Part shown: positions 16,859 to 24,688 of the stretch, piece after piece
Numbering within the stretch: the stretch's first letter is position 1
How the letters are laid out: each line of letters starts with the position of its first letter
NCBI GenBank assembly: GCA_036822015.1
Contig: DAISIL010000031.1
Location: forward strand, 1-35,992
Reading direction: 5' to 3'
DNA length: 35,992 bases
Source of the DNA: DAISIL01 sp036822015
GTDB lineage: Bacteria; Bacteroidota; Bacteroidia; Cytophagales; Bernardetiaceae
Program-made: the position numbers and the translations under genes
The notes under the pieces: generated by a model
The model's database searches: none
Seen by the model: only the letters and a program-made list of their open reading frames with translations
What the model was told of the DNA's origin: nothing

Positions 16859-17461
16859 CTATTCTTCAAAAATTTCTGCTAAACTGATCTGCAAATCAGG
16901 GAAAATGTGGGCATTAAACACCTCGTCCTCCGTGAAGCTGTTCTTGAGCACGTAGCGGTTCTTTTCATCCAAAACAAACTGCTGCAAGACCTGCTCCGAA
17001 GGAAAAACAATCCAATACTCCCTTACGCCGCTCTCTTCATAAAGGGCATATTTGATCTTCATTTCTTTTTTTGAATTGCCCGGCGAAAGAATTTCAATAA
17101 TCAAATCGGGCGCACCGATACAACCGCGTTCGTCTAGCTTACCCTTGTCGCAGATCACACAAATATCCGGCTGAACAACCGTATAAACGTCCTGGTTGAG
17201 TTGGCTCGACTTCTTTTTGTCCAAAAGCCGTACATCAAAGGGAGCCGAGAAAAGTTCGCAAGGTTTTTTCTGAAATGCGATAAATATTTTTCCATAAAGT
17301 TTACCCGATACGCGCTGATGCCGCATACTCGGGGCAGGCGACATTTTAAATATCTTACCCTTAATCAGTTCTACGCTTTGCTCCAAACGCCAGGTCAGGT
17401 AGTCGGCGTAGCTGTACGTACCGTTCAGGTCTAGTTCGTTGATGTCTGTAATGGGTTTCAT
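16859..17461 (-). CDS. Uma2 family endonuclease-like protein (DUF820), first copy
   Basis: The 200-residue reading starts at the ATG at 17461 (MKPITDINEL), the same start as the second copy. A TTG at 17485 would add 8 residues but overlaps the upstream kinase stop. The Uma2 restriction-endonuclease-like fold is shown by QPDICVICDKGKLDE, the APDLIIEILSPGNSKKEMK segment with the acidic/Lys positions of a PD-(D/E)xK site, and YEESGVREYWIV. The family is often expanded in multicellular bacteria and is of uncertain cellular role. The gene lies 20 bp after the histidine kinase gene, so it may share its transcript. Confidence 0.9.
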   Translation of the reverse strand: MKPITDINELDLNGTYSYADYLTWRLEQSVELIKGKIFKMSPAPSMRHQRVSGKLYGKIFIAFQKKPCELFSAPFDVRLLDKKKSSQLNQDVYTVVQPDICVICDKGKLDERGCIGAPDLIIEILSPGNSKKEMKIKYALYEESGVREYWIVFPSEQVLQQFVLDEKNRYVLKNSFTEDEVFNAHIFPDLQISLAEIFEE

Positions 17462-17481
17462 ATCCGAAATATAATCAAAAT

Positions 17482-19422
17482 TCAAGAAACATCCTCGTAA
17501 GCAGGCAAGACAAAATGCACGGCTGTTCCTTCTCCGGGTTGGCTGCTGATGCTGATTTGCCCCTGGTGTTTGTCCACGAAGGCTTTGCAGAGCAGCAAGC
17601 CCAGCCCTGTCCCTTGTTCGTTTTGGGTGCCGGTTGTACTCATGTGCGCCTGGGGCGAAAATAACTTATCCTGCTGCGCCGCGCTCATACCTACGCCGGT
17701 ATCCTGTACAGTTACGTGAACACGATCACCTACTACCTGAGATCGGATGATGATACGCCCGCCCTTAGGCGTAAACTTGATGGCATTTAGGCAGAGATTA
17801 CGCAGAATAGTTGCCAGCATCTGGGCATCGGCTCGAAGCCAGACCTGGGCCGGAACCCCCAAAACGATTTCCAGTTGCTTATCTTTGATCTGTGGTTCAA
17901 AGAGTTGGATTACCTCCTCTACACATGGACGCAACTGCACCGCACTCGGCACAAAGGAAAGTGTGTTCATCTGACTACTCGCCCAATGCAATAAGTTATC
18001 CAGGAGGTACAAGACGTTCTTGAGGGTCTTTTCGGTATCCTGGGCAAGTTCCTTTTTTTCGTCTTCGGTGAGCTGATCCGAAAAGCGAGTGAGGAGGTTG
18101 AGTAAGGAGCTAAGAGAGGTCAGGGGGGTGCGTAAGTCGTGGGAAATGACCGAGAAGAGGTGATCTTTGAGTTGGTTGAGATCGCGGAGCTGCTCAATGG
18201 CCTGGTTCAGATCGGCGGTACGCTGGGCTACTTGCTGCTCGAGGGATGCTTTTTGGGCTTGGATGCGCTGTTTTTTTTCGATTTCCTTTTCGCGGGCTAG
18301 GCGTTCGGCTTCAAGGGTTTTTTGGGAAAGGGCGCGTCGGGTTTGGTTGAGGCGGTTACCGAGTCCGAGCGAAAAAAGGGTTACTTGCACGATAACGCCT
18401 ACCTGGGAGGCGTATCGGGTCAAGAAGGTATCGGGGAGCCAACCCGTTTCACGAAAAATAAATAAAATCGAGCCTACACTGAAAAAGATATTGGCGATCA
18501 AGAAGTAACGCGCCGGCTTATAGCCCGCCTGCCAAGCCAACACACCCAAAATAATCATCGCCGTCAAGACTACAATCCCCAGAATGGCGATCAGCGAAAC
18601 CGTCAAAGCCGTAAAATCAGCATACCCTTGCCAGGAAATCAGCCCCAAAACCATGGGCAAAGCGTACAGCCCCATCAGTCCGTACAAAACGGGCTGCCAA
18701 CGCGGAAGCGTCTCCCGAATATTGAGATACTGCTGCGTGAAGGCTATCCAACTCATGCGGGTCAAGGGAACAACGAAGGCAAAGCTATACGCATCCCATA
18801 CTGGCAAGTGCGGCCAAAAAATCTCTAAACTAAACCCGTAATAGAACATAAAATAATGACCCACACCGAAAATTGAAATCACATAATACAAGAAACTCTT
18901 ATCCCTGACCACCGAAAAAATAAACAGGTTGTAGAGACCCATCACCAGGATGATCCCCAGGAATATCCCTTGATAAAAAAGCATCCTGGCCGTCTGCCGA
19001 TCAGCCTCACCCTCCAAAATCAACACGCCTTCATCGTCCGCTGGATGTGCATAAAAACCCATCTGCTCCTGCATCCGTACCTCCAACACACGCTCCGAGT
19101 GAGGCATCAGTCGGAGGGGAATCCCGTACATGGGGCGCACACAAGGACGATCAAGCAGCGGCACAAAACGTCCGGTACGTAGGGTATCTGCCCCCACCCA
19201 AATAGCCTCGAGATAAGACCAGTTACCGAGATACAAAAAACCCTCCCATAGGGTATCGCCGCTATACCGAAAATGCAAGCGCAGACGCTGCTCTGCCCTA
19301 CCCTCTGCATCCTGATGCAAGACCTGCAAGGTATCCACACGTAATACCGGATTTGCTTTGGGTTTTGCGGCTGCCCCAAGAAGCCAACCCAGCAAAAGAA
19401 TACACCACACGCTTTTTTTCAT
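17482..19422 (-). CDS. 7TMR-DISM hybrid sensor histidine kinase
   Basis: The 646-residue protein has a signal sequence, an extracytoplasmic beta-rich 7TMR-DISMED2-like domain (about 25-145), seven membrane helices (about 148-355), a coiled coil (365-420) and a kinase core. The phosphoacceptor is His428 in SVISHDLRTPLTSL. The ATP domain shows N546 (LCLNAIKF), DTGVG (574-578) and GTGLGL (604-609), all intact. It should autophosphorylate in response to an outside ligand, perhaps a carbohydrate as proposed for DISMED2. No response regulator is encoded nearby, so it is an orphan. It is divergent from the ECF sigma gene. Confidence 0.93.
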   Translation of the reverse strand: MKKSVWCILLLGWLLGAAAKPKANPVLRVDTLQVLHQDAEGRAEQRLRLHFRYSGDTLWEGFLYLGNWSYLEAIWVGADTLRTGRFVPLLDRPCVRPMYGIPLRLMPHSERVLEVRMQEQMGFYAHPADDEGVLILEGEADRQTARMLFYQGIFLGIILVMGLYNLFIFSVVRDKSFLYYVISIFGVGHYFMFYYGFSLEIFWPHLPVWDAYSFAFVVPLTRMSWIAFTQQYLNIRETLPRWQPVLYGLMGLYALPMVLGLISWQGYADFTALTVSLIAILGIVVLTAMIILGVLAWQAGYKPARYFLIANIFFSVGSILFIFRETGWLPDTFLTRYASQVGVIVQVTLFSLGLGNRLNQTRRALSQKTLEAERLAREKEIEKKQRIQAQKASLEQQVAQRTADLNQAIEQLRDLNQLKDHLFSVISHDLRTPLTSLSSLLNLLTRFSDQLTEDEKKELAQDTEKTLKNVLYLLDNLLHWASSQMNTLSFVPSAVQLRPCVEEVIQLFEPQIKDKQLEIVLGVPAQVWLRADAQMLATILRNLCLNAIKFTPKGGRIIIRSQVVGDRVHVTVQDTGVGMSAAQQDKLFSPQAHMSTTGTQNEQGTGLGLLLCKAFVDKHQGQISISSQPGEGTAVHFVLPAYEDVS

Positions 19423-19490
19423 CGGGCTAAGATAATTTTTTTTGGATGCCCACGCAACCTCCTACCTCCGAGCTGCATCTTAGGGGTACT

Positions 19491-20057
19491 ATGCAACTAT
19501 TCAGGCAAGCAAGAACAAAAGAAACGGAAAGTACACTGCTCGCGCAGTGCTTGAAGGGCAACCGAAAAGCACAAGAGCGTGTCTTTGACCGGTACAGCCC
19601 GCTGCTGATGAGCATTTGTTTGCGCTACACCGGCAATACGGCTGATGCCAACGAAGTGTTGGTATTGGCTTTTACGACCATCTTCAAGAAACTACCTTCG
19701 TTTCGAGGGGAAGGGAGCTGGGAAGGCTGGATGCGGCGCATCACCGTCAATACCTGTTTGGGCTACCTGCGCAAGCAACGCCGACATCTCTACGAAGAAA
19801 TAGACACCCTGGAAAGCAACGACTTAGCTACCCTACCCGCCACTACCCTGGAAGCTGACGAACTCCACGCCCTTGTGCAAGCACTACCCAACGGCTATCG
19901 AACCGTCTTCAACCTCTACGCCATCGAAGGCTACAGCCACAAGGAGATTGCCGAGCAGCTGGGGATCACGGAGGCAACTTCTAAGTCCCAGCTAAGCCGA
20001 GCCAGAGCCACTTTACAACAACAAATTTTAGCACAAAATTACCATGAAAAAATATAA
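19491..20057 (+). CDS. RNA polymerase ECF sigma factor (sigma-70 family)
   Basis: The 188-residue reading from ATG 19491 has AGGGG four bases upstream. An alternative ATG at 19446 adds 15 residues. Region 2 runs from LLAQCLKGNRKAQERVFDRY through FKKLPSFRGEGSWEGWMRRI. Region 4 has ALPNGYRTVFNLYAIEGYSHKEIA and an HTH (EQLGITEATSKSQLSRA). This is the Bacteroidota ECF type that directs transcription of envelope functions. The next gene, a membrane protein, overlaps its 3' end by 14 bp and is the likely anti-sigma. Confidence 0.92.
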   Translation: MQLFRQARTKETESTLLAQCLKGNRKAQERVFDRYSPLLMSICLRYTGNTADANEVLVLAFTTIFKKLPSFRGEGSWEGWMRRITVNTCLGYLRKQRRHLYEEIDTLESNDLATLPATTLEADELHALVQALPNGYRTVFNLYAIEGYSHKEIAEQLGITEATSKSQLSRARATLQQQILAQNYHEKI

Positions 20058-20823
20058 TCAAAAACCAGCTCATCCATTGGATCAACGCTTCCAGGATGCC
20101 CTCAAGGAGCATCACGCCGCCGTACAACCGGATACCTGGAAGCGCGTAGCCGCACAGCTCCCCCCCGAGCGACGTAAACGACGGTTCGCTTTGTGGGTAC
20201 TTTTTGCCCTCGTCGGTATCGGCCTGTGGGTCTATCACTCGGAACAGGCAGTCGTTGAGCCGGAGACCAGCAGCGAGGCATTGATCGAAAAACCAGCAAC
20301 AACAAACGGCGAAGCGATCACTAGCCAACAGAAAAACAACAGCGAGACGTTGATCGAAAAACCAACAAGAACAACAAACGGCGAAGCGATCGCTAGCCAG
20401 CAGAAAAACAACAGCGAGACATGGATCGAAAAACCAGCAACAACAACAAACGGCGAAGCGATCACTAGCCAGCAGAAAAACAACAGCGAGACATGGATCG
20501 AAAAACCAATAACAACGACGGAAGAAGTCATTCCTCAGAAGACCAACGAGGGCAAAGATACCCTCCTCCACATCATCCAACCCGTGGATACCATCCAAGA
20601 ACTTGCCCCAAAACTACCCACACCAGAGACCAACACGCCATCCATCCAGGTCGAGATTAGGCTTGGAGGAAGCGCACCCGCCTCCCGCGAAGAGGAGCAG
20701 GAGGAAGCCAATCAACAGGAGGCAAAGGCCGGCAAAGTCCTCAAAAACCTTTGGCACCTAAGCAAAGGCGACGGCAAAGTTAATCTCAATGATTTCATTT
20801 CTTCAAATAAAACAAAAAAATAA
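20044..20823 (+). CDS. Single-pass membrane protein with tandem repeats, probable anti-sigma
   Basis: The 259-residue product has an N-terminal cytosolic segment (HPLDQRFQDALKEHHAAV, then DTWKRVAAQL), the pattern found in small membrane proteins that sit between an ECF sigma gene and a barrel gene in Bacteroidota. A basic stretch and one membrane helix follow (FALWVLFALVGIGLWVY, about 56-72). The outer part carries three and a half copies of a 23-24-residue repeat (IEKPATTTNGEAITSQQKNNSE-like) from residue 78, then a charged C-terminus. Its start overlaps the sigma gene by 14 bp, so translation is likely coupled. The anti-sigma role is inferred from position and topology, not from a known anti-sigma domain. 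Confidence 0.8.
   Translation: MKKYNQKPAHPLDQRFQDALKEHHAAVQPDTWKRVAAQLPPERRKRRFALWVLFALVGIGLWVYHSEQAVVEPETSSEALIEKPATTNGEAITSQQKNNSETLIEKPTRTTNGEAIASQQKNNSETWIEKPATTTNGEAITSQQKNNSETWIEKPITTTEEVIPQKTNEGKDTLLHIIQPVDTIQELAPKLPTPETNTPSIQVEIRLGGSAPASREEEQEEANQQEAKAGKVLKNLWHLSKGDGKVNLNDFISSNKTKK
20275..20526 (+). repeat. In-frame tandem repeats (69/72 bp units)
   Basis: Units start at 20275 (23 codons), 20344 (24), 20416 (24) and 20488 (partial). Each encodes an IEKP...NGEAI.SQQKNNS-type motif. They are contiguous and in frame, unlike CRISPR repeats. Near identity implies recent expansion and likely copy-number variation. Confidence 0.9.
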
Positions 20824-20824
20824 C

Positions 20825-21799
20825 ATGAACACCTTCAAAAAATACATCATCCTGTGCTTCGCTCTTCTGCTGATGGGCTTGACTGCACACGCACAAAATC
20901 CCGACACGATCACGATTAAGTTTGGAAAAAGTAGCCGCATGGAGGTTTATCTCCAGGATCGAGAAGACCTCAAAGCCCTTCAAGACTTCGATATGGAGGA
21001 GTTTATCGAAGAAATCCAGGACTACTTCGCCGATAGCCTGGCAACCGATGAGGAGAATCTCGACAGCGAAAAGACCTTCCAGATCACCCGAAGAAATGGC
21101 GAACGCATCCAGATCAAAGTCAAGGTATCGGGTAGCCAAGCCGACACTGCCACGACTACCAAAAAGCAAAAACATCGCCCCAGACGGCACGTAGCCGAAC
21201 TAGACGTGGATTTTGGGATCAATCCCTTTTTTGCTAATGGCGAAATGCCCAATGGCACCGATTATGACCTTCGCTTGTGGGGATCGCGGCATTTTGCTTT
21301 TAGCTTCGGGCCCAACCTTCAACTCACCAAGAAAGCCGCCAAAGTGCCGATTTTCCTACGCATGGGATTGGGGGTAGCCTGGCATAACTTCATGTTTAGC
21401 AATGATGTACGCATCCAACGCGAGGATGAGCAGGTTTCCTTTTCGCCTTCGGCTGTCTCTCTCCGCAAGAGCAAACTCACCATCCCCTATCTGCACGCTC
21501 CCCTCATGCTCCAGGTCGGAGATAACGACCGCAGCTTGTTTCGGGTGGCCGTCGGTGGATATGCAGGGCTACGCATCGGCGGGTATTCAAAAATTGTCTA
21601 TCAGGAGAACGGAAAACGCATCAAAGACAAAGAACACAAAAATTTTCATCTCCAAGACTTCCGCTATGGGTTGCGCACCCAGATCGGCATCGGGCGCGAC
21701 AATAGCATAATGTTATTTGCCAACTACGATCTCAACGAGATATTTCGGCAAGGGCGCGGCCCGGCCCTGCAAGCCTTCAGCTTCGGGATTAGCCTCTAA
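20825..21799 (+). CDS. Outer-membrane beta-barrel protein
   Basis: The 324-residue product starts MNTFKKYIILCF (20825) with a signal peptide ending TAHAQ. The frame extends 12 codons upstream, but that would overlap the previous gene and spoil the signal. Residues 25-115 are acidic and helical (DMEEFIEEIQDYFADSL). From about 120 the sequence alternates polar and hydrophobic residues as in a small barrel (VDFGINPFF, HFAFSFGPNLQL, LGVAWHNF, VGGYAGLRIGGYS) and ends AFSFGISL. It completes the sigma / anti-sigma-like / barrel trio and is probably the controlled envelope output. It is followed by a terminator. Confidence 0.85.
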   Translation: MNTFKKYIILCFALLLMGLTAHAQNPDTITIKFGKSSRMEVYLQDREDLKALQDFDMEEFIEEIQDYFADSLATDEENLDSEKTFQITRRNGERIQIKVKVSGSQADTATTTKKQKHRPRRHVAELDVDFGINPFFANGEMPNGTDYDLRLWGSRHFAFSFGPNLQLTKKAAKVPIFLRMGLGVAWHNFMFSNDVRIQREDEQVSFSPSAVSLRKSKLTIPYLHAPLMLQVGDNDRSLFRVAVGGYAGLRIGGYSKIVYQENGKRIKDKEHKNFHLQDFRYGLRTQIGIGRDNSIMLFANYDLNEIFRQGRGPALQAFSFGISL

Positions 21800-21811
21800 G
21801 CCAAAAAGTGC

Positions 21812-21871
21812 AGCCCTTTCCGAAGACCTACCTCACGCATCAGCAGGGGTAAGCCTTCGGGAAGGGCTTTT
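21812..21871 (+). terminator. Rho-independent-like terminator after the barrel gene
   Basis: The left arm at 21812-21825 (AGCCCTTTCCGAAG) pairs with 21855-21868 over 14 bp, with one G-U pair. The loop is long (29 bases), and a short T run follows. Confidence 0.7.
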
Positions 21872-21941
21872 CTACCGGTGGCTTGCATCGTGATCGTTTT
21901 TGGCTTATCTTGCTTCAAAAAAACAAATAAACTTTTCTTAT

Positions 21942-23447
21942 ATGCCTACTATTCAAAAGATACTGGTTGCCAACAGAGGCGAGATCGCCCTTCGTGTGAT
22001 GCGCTCTGCCCGCGAGATGGGTATCCGCACTGTGGCTATTTTTAGTGAAGCCGATCGCCTTTCCCCTCACGTACGCTACGCCGACGAAGCCGTATGTGTG
22101 GGGCCGCCGCCCTCTTCGGAGTCTTATTTGCGCATAGACAAGATTTTGGAAGTTGCCCAGGCTCTGGGCGTGGATGCCATTCATCCAGGTTATGGGTTTC
22201 TTTCAGAGAATGCAAACTTTGCACGACGTGCTACCGAGGCAGGTTTGATCTTTATTGGCCCCTCTCCCGAGGCTATCGAAGTCATGGGAAGCAAGCTAGC
22301 CGCCAAAGAAGCCGTAAGCCACTACGACATCCCCCTGGTTCCGGGAACAGAGGGAGCCATTCAGGATGTGGCCCTTGCCAAGCAAGAAGCCGAGCGTATT
22401 GGTTATCCCGTCCTGATAAAAGCCAGTGCTGGCGGAGGCGGTAAGGGGATGCGCGTCGTCGAACACGCAGGAGAGCTAGAGGAGCAGATGCAGCGTGCCA
22501 TCAGTGAGGCTACCTCTGCCTTTGGTGATGGTTCGGTGTTCATTGAAAAATTTATCACCTCTCCTAGGCATATCGAATTTCAGATCCTGGGTGATACCCA
22601 TGGAAATATTGTCCATCTCTTTGAGCGGGAGTGTTCGATACAACGCCGCCACCAAAAGGTCATCGAAGAGGCTCCTTCAGCCATCCTGACCCCAGAGGTG
22701 CGCCAACGCATGGGGGAAGCCGCCGTTGCCGTAGCCCGCGCCTGCCAGTACCACGGGGCCGGAACGGTGGAGTTTATCATGGATCAAAACCTCAATTTTT
22801 ATTTCCTCGAAATGAACACCCGCCTCCAGGTGGAGCATCCCGTAACGGAACAAATCACGGGTATTGACCTGGTGAAGGCACAAATCCGCATCGCCGAAGG
22901 GCAGGCACTGGACTTTCAACAAGAAGACCTACGCATTCAAGGCCATGCCCTCGAGTTGCGCGTCTATGCCGAAGATCCAGCCAACAACTTCCTGCCCGAC
23001 ATCGGGACGCTACAAAGCTACCGCCGACCTTTCGGTAACGGCATCCGCGTCGATGATGGCTTTGAGGAAGGCATGACCATCCCGATTTATTACGATCCCA
23101 TGATTGCCAAACTCGTTACCTACGGCAAAGACCGACAGGAAGCCATCCTGCGGATGCGCCGGGCCATACAGGAGTACGACATTACGGGCATCCAAACTAC
23201 CCTTCCCTTTGGGCAGTTCGTCATGCAAAACGAGGCCTTTTTGAGTGGGCAGTTTGATACTAGATTTGTTGAGCGGTACTTCACGCCCCAGCAACTCGAC
23301 GGCCAACCCGACCCTGAGGCCGAGCAAGTGGCGGCCTTCTTTGTCGCGCATTGGCTCAACCAAAACCAGGCATCTACCGAAGTTCCCGCCAACACCGCAC
23401 CCACAAGCAATACAAAAAGTTGGAAAAACCGCAAACTTAGGCAGTAA
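21942..23447 (+). CDS. accC: Biotin carboxylase subunit of an acyl-CoA carboxylase
   Basis: The 501-residue product starts MPTIQKILVANRGEIALRVM (21942). The upstream in-frame ATG at 21900 would add 14 residues unlike the family. It has the biotin carboxylase N-domain, the ATP-grasp loop (KASAGGGGKGMR), the ECSIQRRHQK motif and the catalytic region EMNTRLQVEHPVTE. It carboxylates biotin on the carrier protein with ATP and bicarbonate. The 501-residue length with a Gln/Pro-rich tail is longer than a typical 450-residue AccC, so it may serve a propionyl-CoA or other acyl-CoA carboxylase. No carrier or transferase gene is adjacent. Its 3' end overlaps alkB by 11 bp. Confidence 0.93.
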   Translation: MPTIQKILVANRGEIALRVMRSAREMGIRTVAIFSEADRLSPHVRYADEAVCVGPPPSSESYLRIDKILEVAQALGVDAIHPGYGFLSENANFARRATEAGLIFIGPSPEAIEVMGSKLAAKEAVSHYDIPLVPGTEGAIQDVALAKQEAERIGYPVLIKASAGGGGKGMRVVEHAGELEEQMQRAISEATSAFGDGSVFIEKFITSPRHIEFQILGDTHGNIVHLFERECSIQRRHQKVIEEAPSAILTPEVRQRMGEAAVAVARACQYHGAGTVEFIMDQNLNFYFLEMNTRLQVEHPVTEQITGIDLVKAQIRIAEGQALDFQQEDLRIQGHALELRVYAEDPANNFLPDIGTLQSYRRPFGNGIRVDDGFEEGMTIPIYYDPMIAKLVTYGKDRQEAILRMRRAIQEYDITGIQTTLPFGQFVMQNEAFLSGQFDTRFVERYFTPQQLDGQPDPEAEQVAAFFVAHWLNQNQASTEVPANTAPTSNTKSWKNRKLRQ

Positions 23448-24599
23448 TTGTTGGTAGCTTTTCCAGGCGAGGGTGCATATACGCAAACCATAGCGGCGGG
23501 CAAAGCGCAATCAAGATCATGAGCGGATACCCGAAGGGAAGCTGTGGACTGGTATCAAAGTGGCGCAAGACCTGGTATCGCCTGCCCGAGTGAGCGTGAT
23601 GATCGGCATGGCGTTGGAGTTGAAACAAAAGTAGGTTGCTCAGCAAGTGATTGGCGTTCCAGGAGTGTGGCTCACGAACACGCTCGTAGCTGCCGTCGGG
23701 AAGTTGGCGGCGGGTTAGTCCGTAGTGTTCGATGTAATTGACAATCTCGAGTAAAGAAAACGCTAGCATACTTTGCAACAACCAAAACAACAACACCAGA
23801 CCCGTATTTCCTTCTGCCCAAGCCGCCAAAGCCCCCGCAAAGAGCCAGGGCAGGAGGGCATACCAGAGCATCNNNNNNNNNNGGGGATTTGCATCTCGAC
23901 CGAGCCATCGTCAAGAACGTTGACCTTCTGGTTCGGATGCCACTGTTCGTCGGCCACCCAGCGGGCGGCATTGCTGGAGAATCGCAGCACCGCGGTATGC
24001 CCGGCCCGGCCGAGCCGCTTAGTTTCGATGGCCCAGGCACTACGCCAGCCACCCACCACAGACTGCCACCAGAAGGCATACACGGACTGCCCGCGTCGCG
24101 CCGTGGCAGGGTCATGGGACGTACCTACCCACACGTGATGTCCAAAATTGTGTTCGATGAAAAAGTGCATGTACCCCACCGTCATCAGCAAGCCTTGTGC
24201 GCAAAGTGGCTCCCAGCGCGTGCGCTTGTGTCCCAGCTCATGCGCTACCGTAATGCCGATACCACCCGTACTCAATGCGACACTCAGGACAAAGCCCAAA
24301 AAATCCAACGGCTGCCGTACATGACCCGCCACATGACCAGCCGCCCAAAACAAAAAGCCCACCTGAAAAATCGCCCATACCAACAACACCCCCCGAAAGT
24401 ATCCCTCCTCGGAGAGCCGCAGTACCGTGGCTTCGGAGATGTTCTCGGGATCACGGCCCAGAAGCTGATCCAGGAACGGAATCAGAACAAAGACAAAACC
24501 CACCGTGAGCCAGTACGTATGCAACCAATAGACATCCAGGAGCGTAACCAGCGGGATGGAGAAAGCCGTCAAGAAGCCGAGGCGTTTGTAGGGGTGCAT
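23437..24599 (-). CDS. alkB: Alkane 1-monooxygenase, interrupted by a 10-N gap and foreign flank
   Basis: The N-terminal 200 residues and C-terminal 144 residues are both AlkB. Membrane helices and the diiron histidine motifs are all present: HELGHK (120-125), EHNFGHH (149-155), then after the gap NYIEHYG and LQRHADHH. The enzyme hydroxylates terminal alkane carbons at the inner membrane with a rubredoxin partner, none of which is seen here. Between the two parts lie about 120 bases that read as part of a WYL-domain protein, then 10 Ns (23873-23882). A normal AlkB would need only about 8-10 residues there. The gene is probably intact in the organism and damaged by assembly, although a true disruption is not excluded. 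Confidence 0.85.
23873..23882. other. Assembly gap, 10 N
   Basis: Ten undetermined bases inside alkB mark a contig join. The sequence on its right side is foreign to alkB. Confidence 0.95.
23883..23999 (-). pseudogene. Fragment matching the C-terminus of a WYL-domain regulator
   Basis: In frame with the alkB N-terminal part, these bases encode HTAVLRFSSNAARW, then DEQWHPNQ and DDGSVEMQIP. This is the typical C-terminal pattern of WYL transcription regulators and is not AlkB-like. A hand count over the last 120 bases before the gap gives about 62% G+C. The fragment abuts the 10-N gap, so a chimeric contig end is more likely than a real insertion. Confidence 0.6.
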
Positions 24600-24688
24600 G
24601 GGGTGTGATTGTTGATTTGTGGAAATAATTTAAACGAAAAATGGGATTTATGCGTTAGAAGTTATGAAAAATTAAGTAATTTTGTTGG

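Larger units (their letters stand above)
16618..17461 (-). repeat. Tandem duplication of the Uma2 gene
   Basis: Bases 16618-16672 are identical to 16860-16914 (55 bases). Bases 16773-16855 match 17379-17461 at 80 of 83 positions. The three differences (CCC/CCG, ATT/ATC, CTA/TTA in the reading frame) are all synonymous. This indicates two head-to-tail gene copies about 606 bases apart in period. Confidence 0.85.

Noticed and set aside
20275..20526. Possible CRISPR array
   Set aside because: The units are directly contiguous, keep one reading frame and have no spacers, so they are protein-coding tandem repeats.
19981..20598. 205-codon minus-strand frame rich in Cys and Phe
   Set aside because: It is the reverse reading of the tandem repeats in the probable anti-sigma gene, so its own repeats are a by-product.
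23883..23999. A real regulator gene between accC and alkB
   Set aside because: Only the C-terminal pattern of WYL is present, in frame with alkB and directly beside a gap, with no start and no room for a gene.
23889..24608. 239-codon plus-strand frame opposite alkB
   Set aside because: The minus strand carries all AlkB histidine motifs, and the plus-strand peptide is not recognisable.
24677..24684. TAATTTTG as promoter of the head-GIN gene
   Set aside because: It ends 5 bases before the ATG, which would need a leaderless transcript, and no TTTG lies at the right distance.
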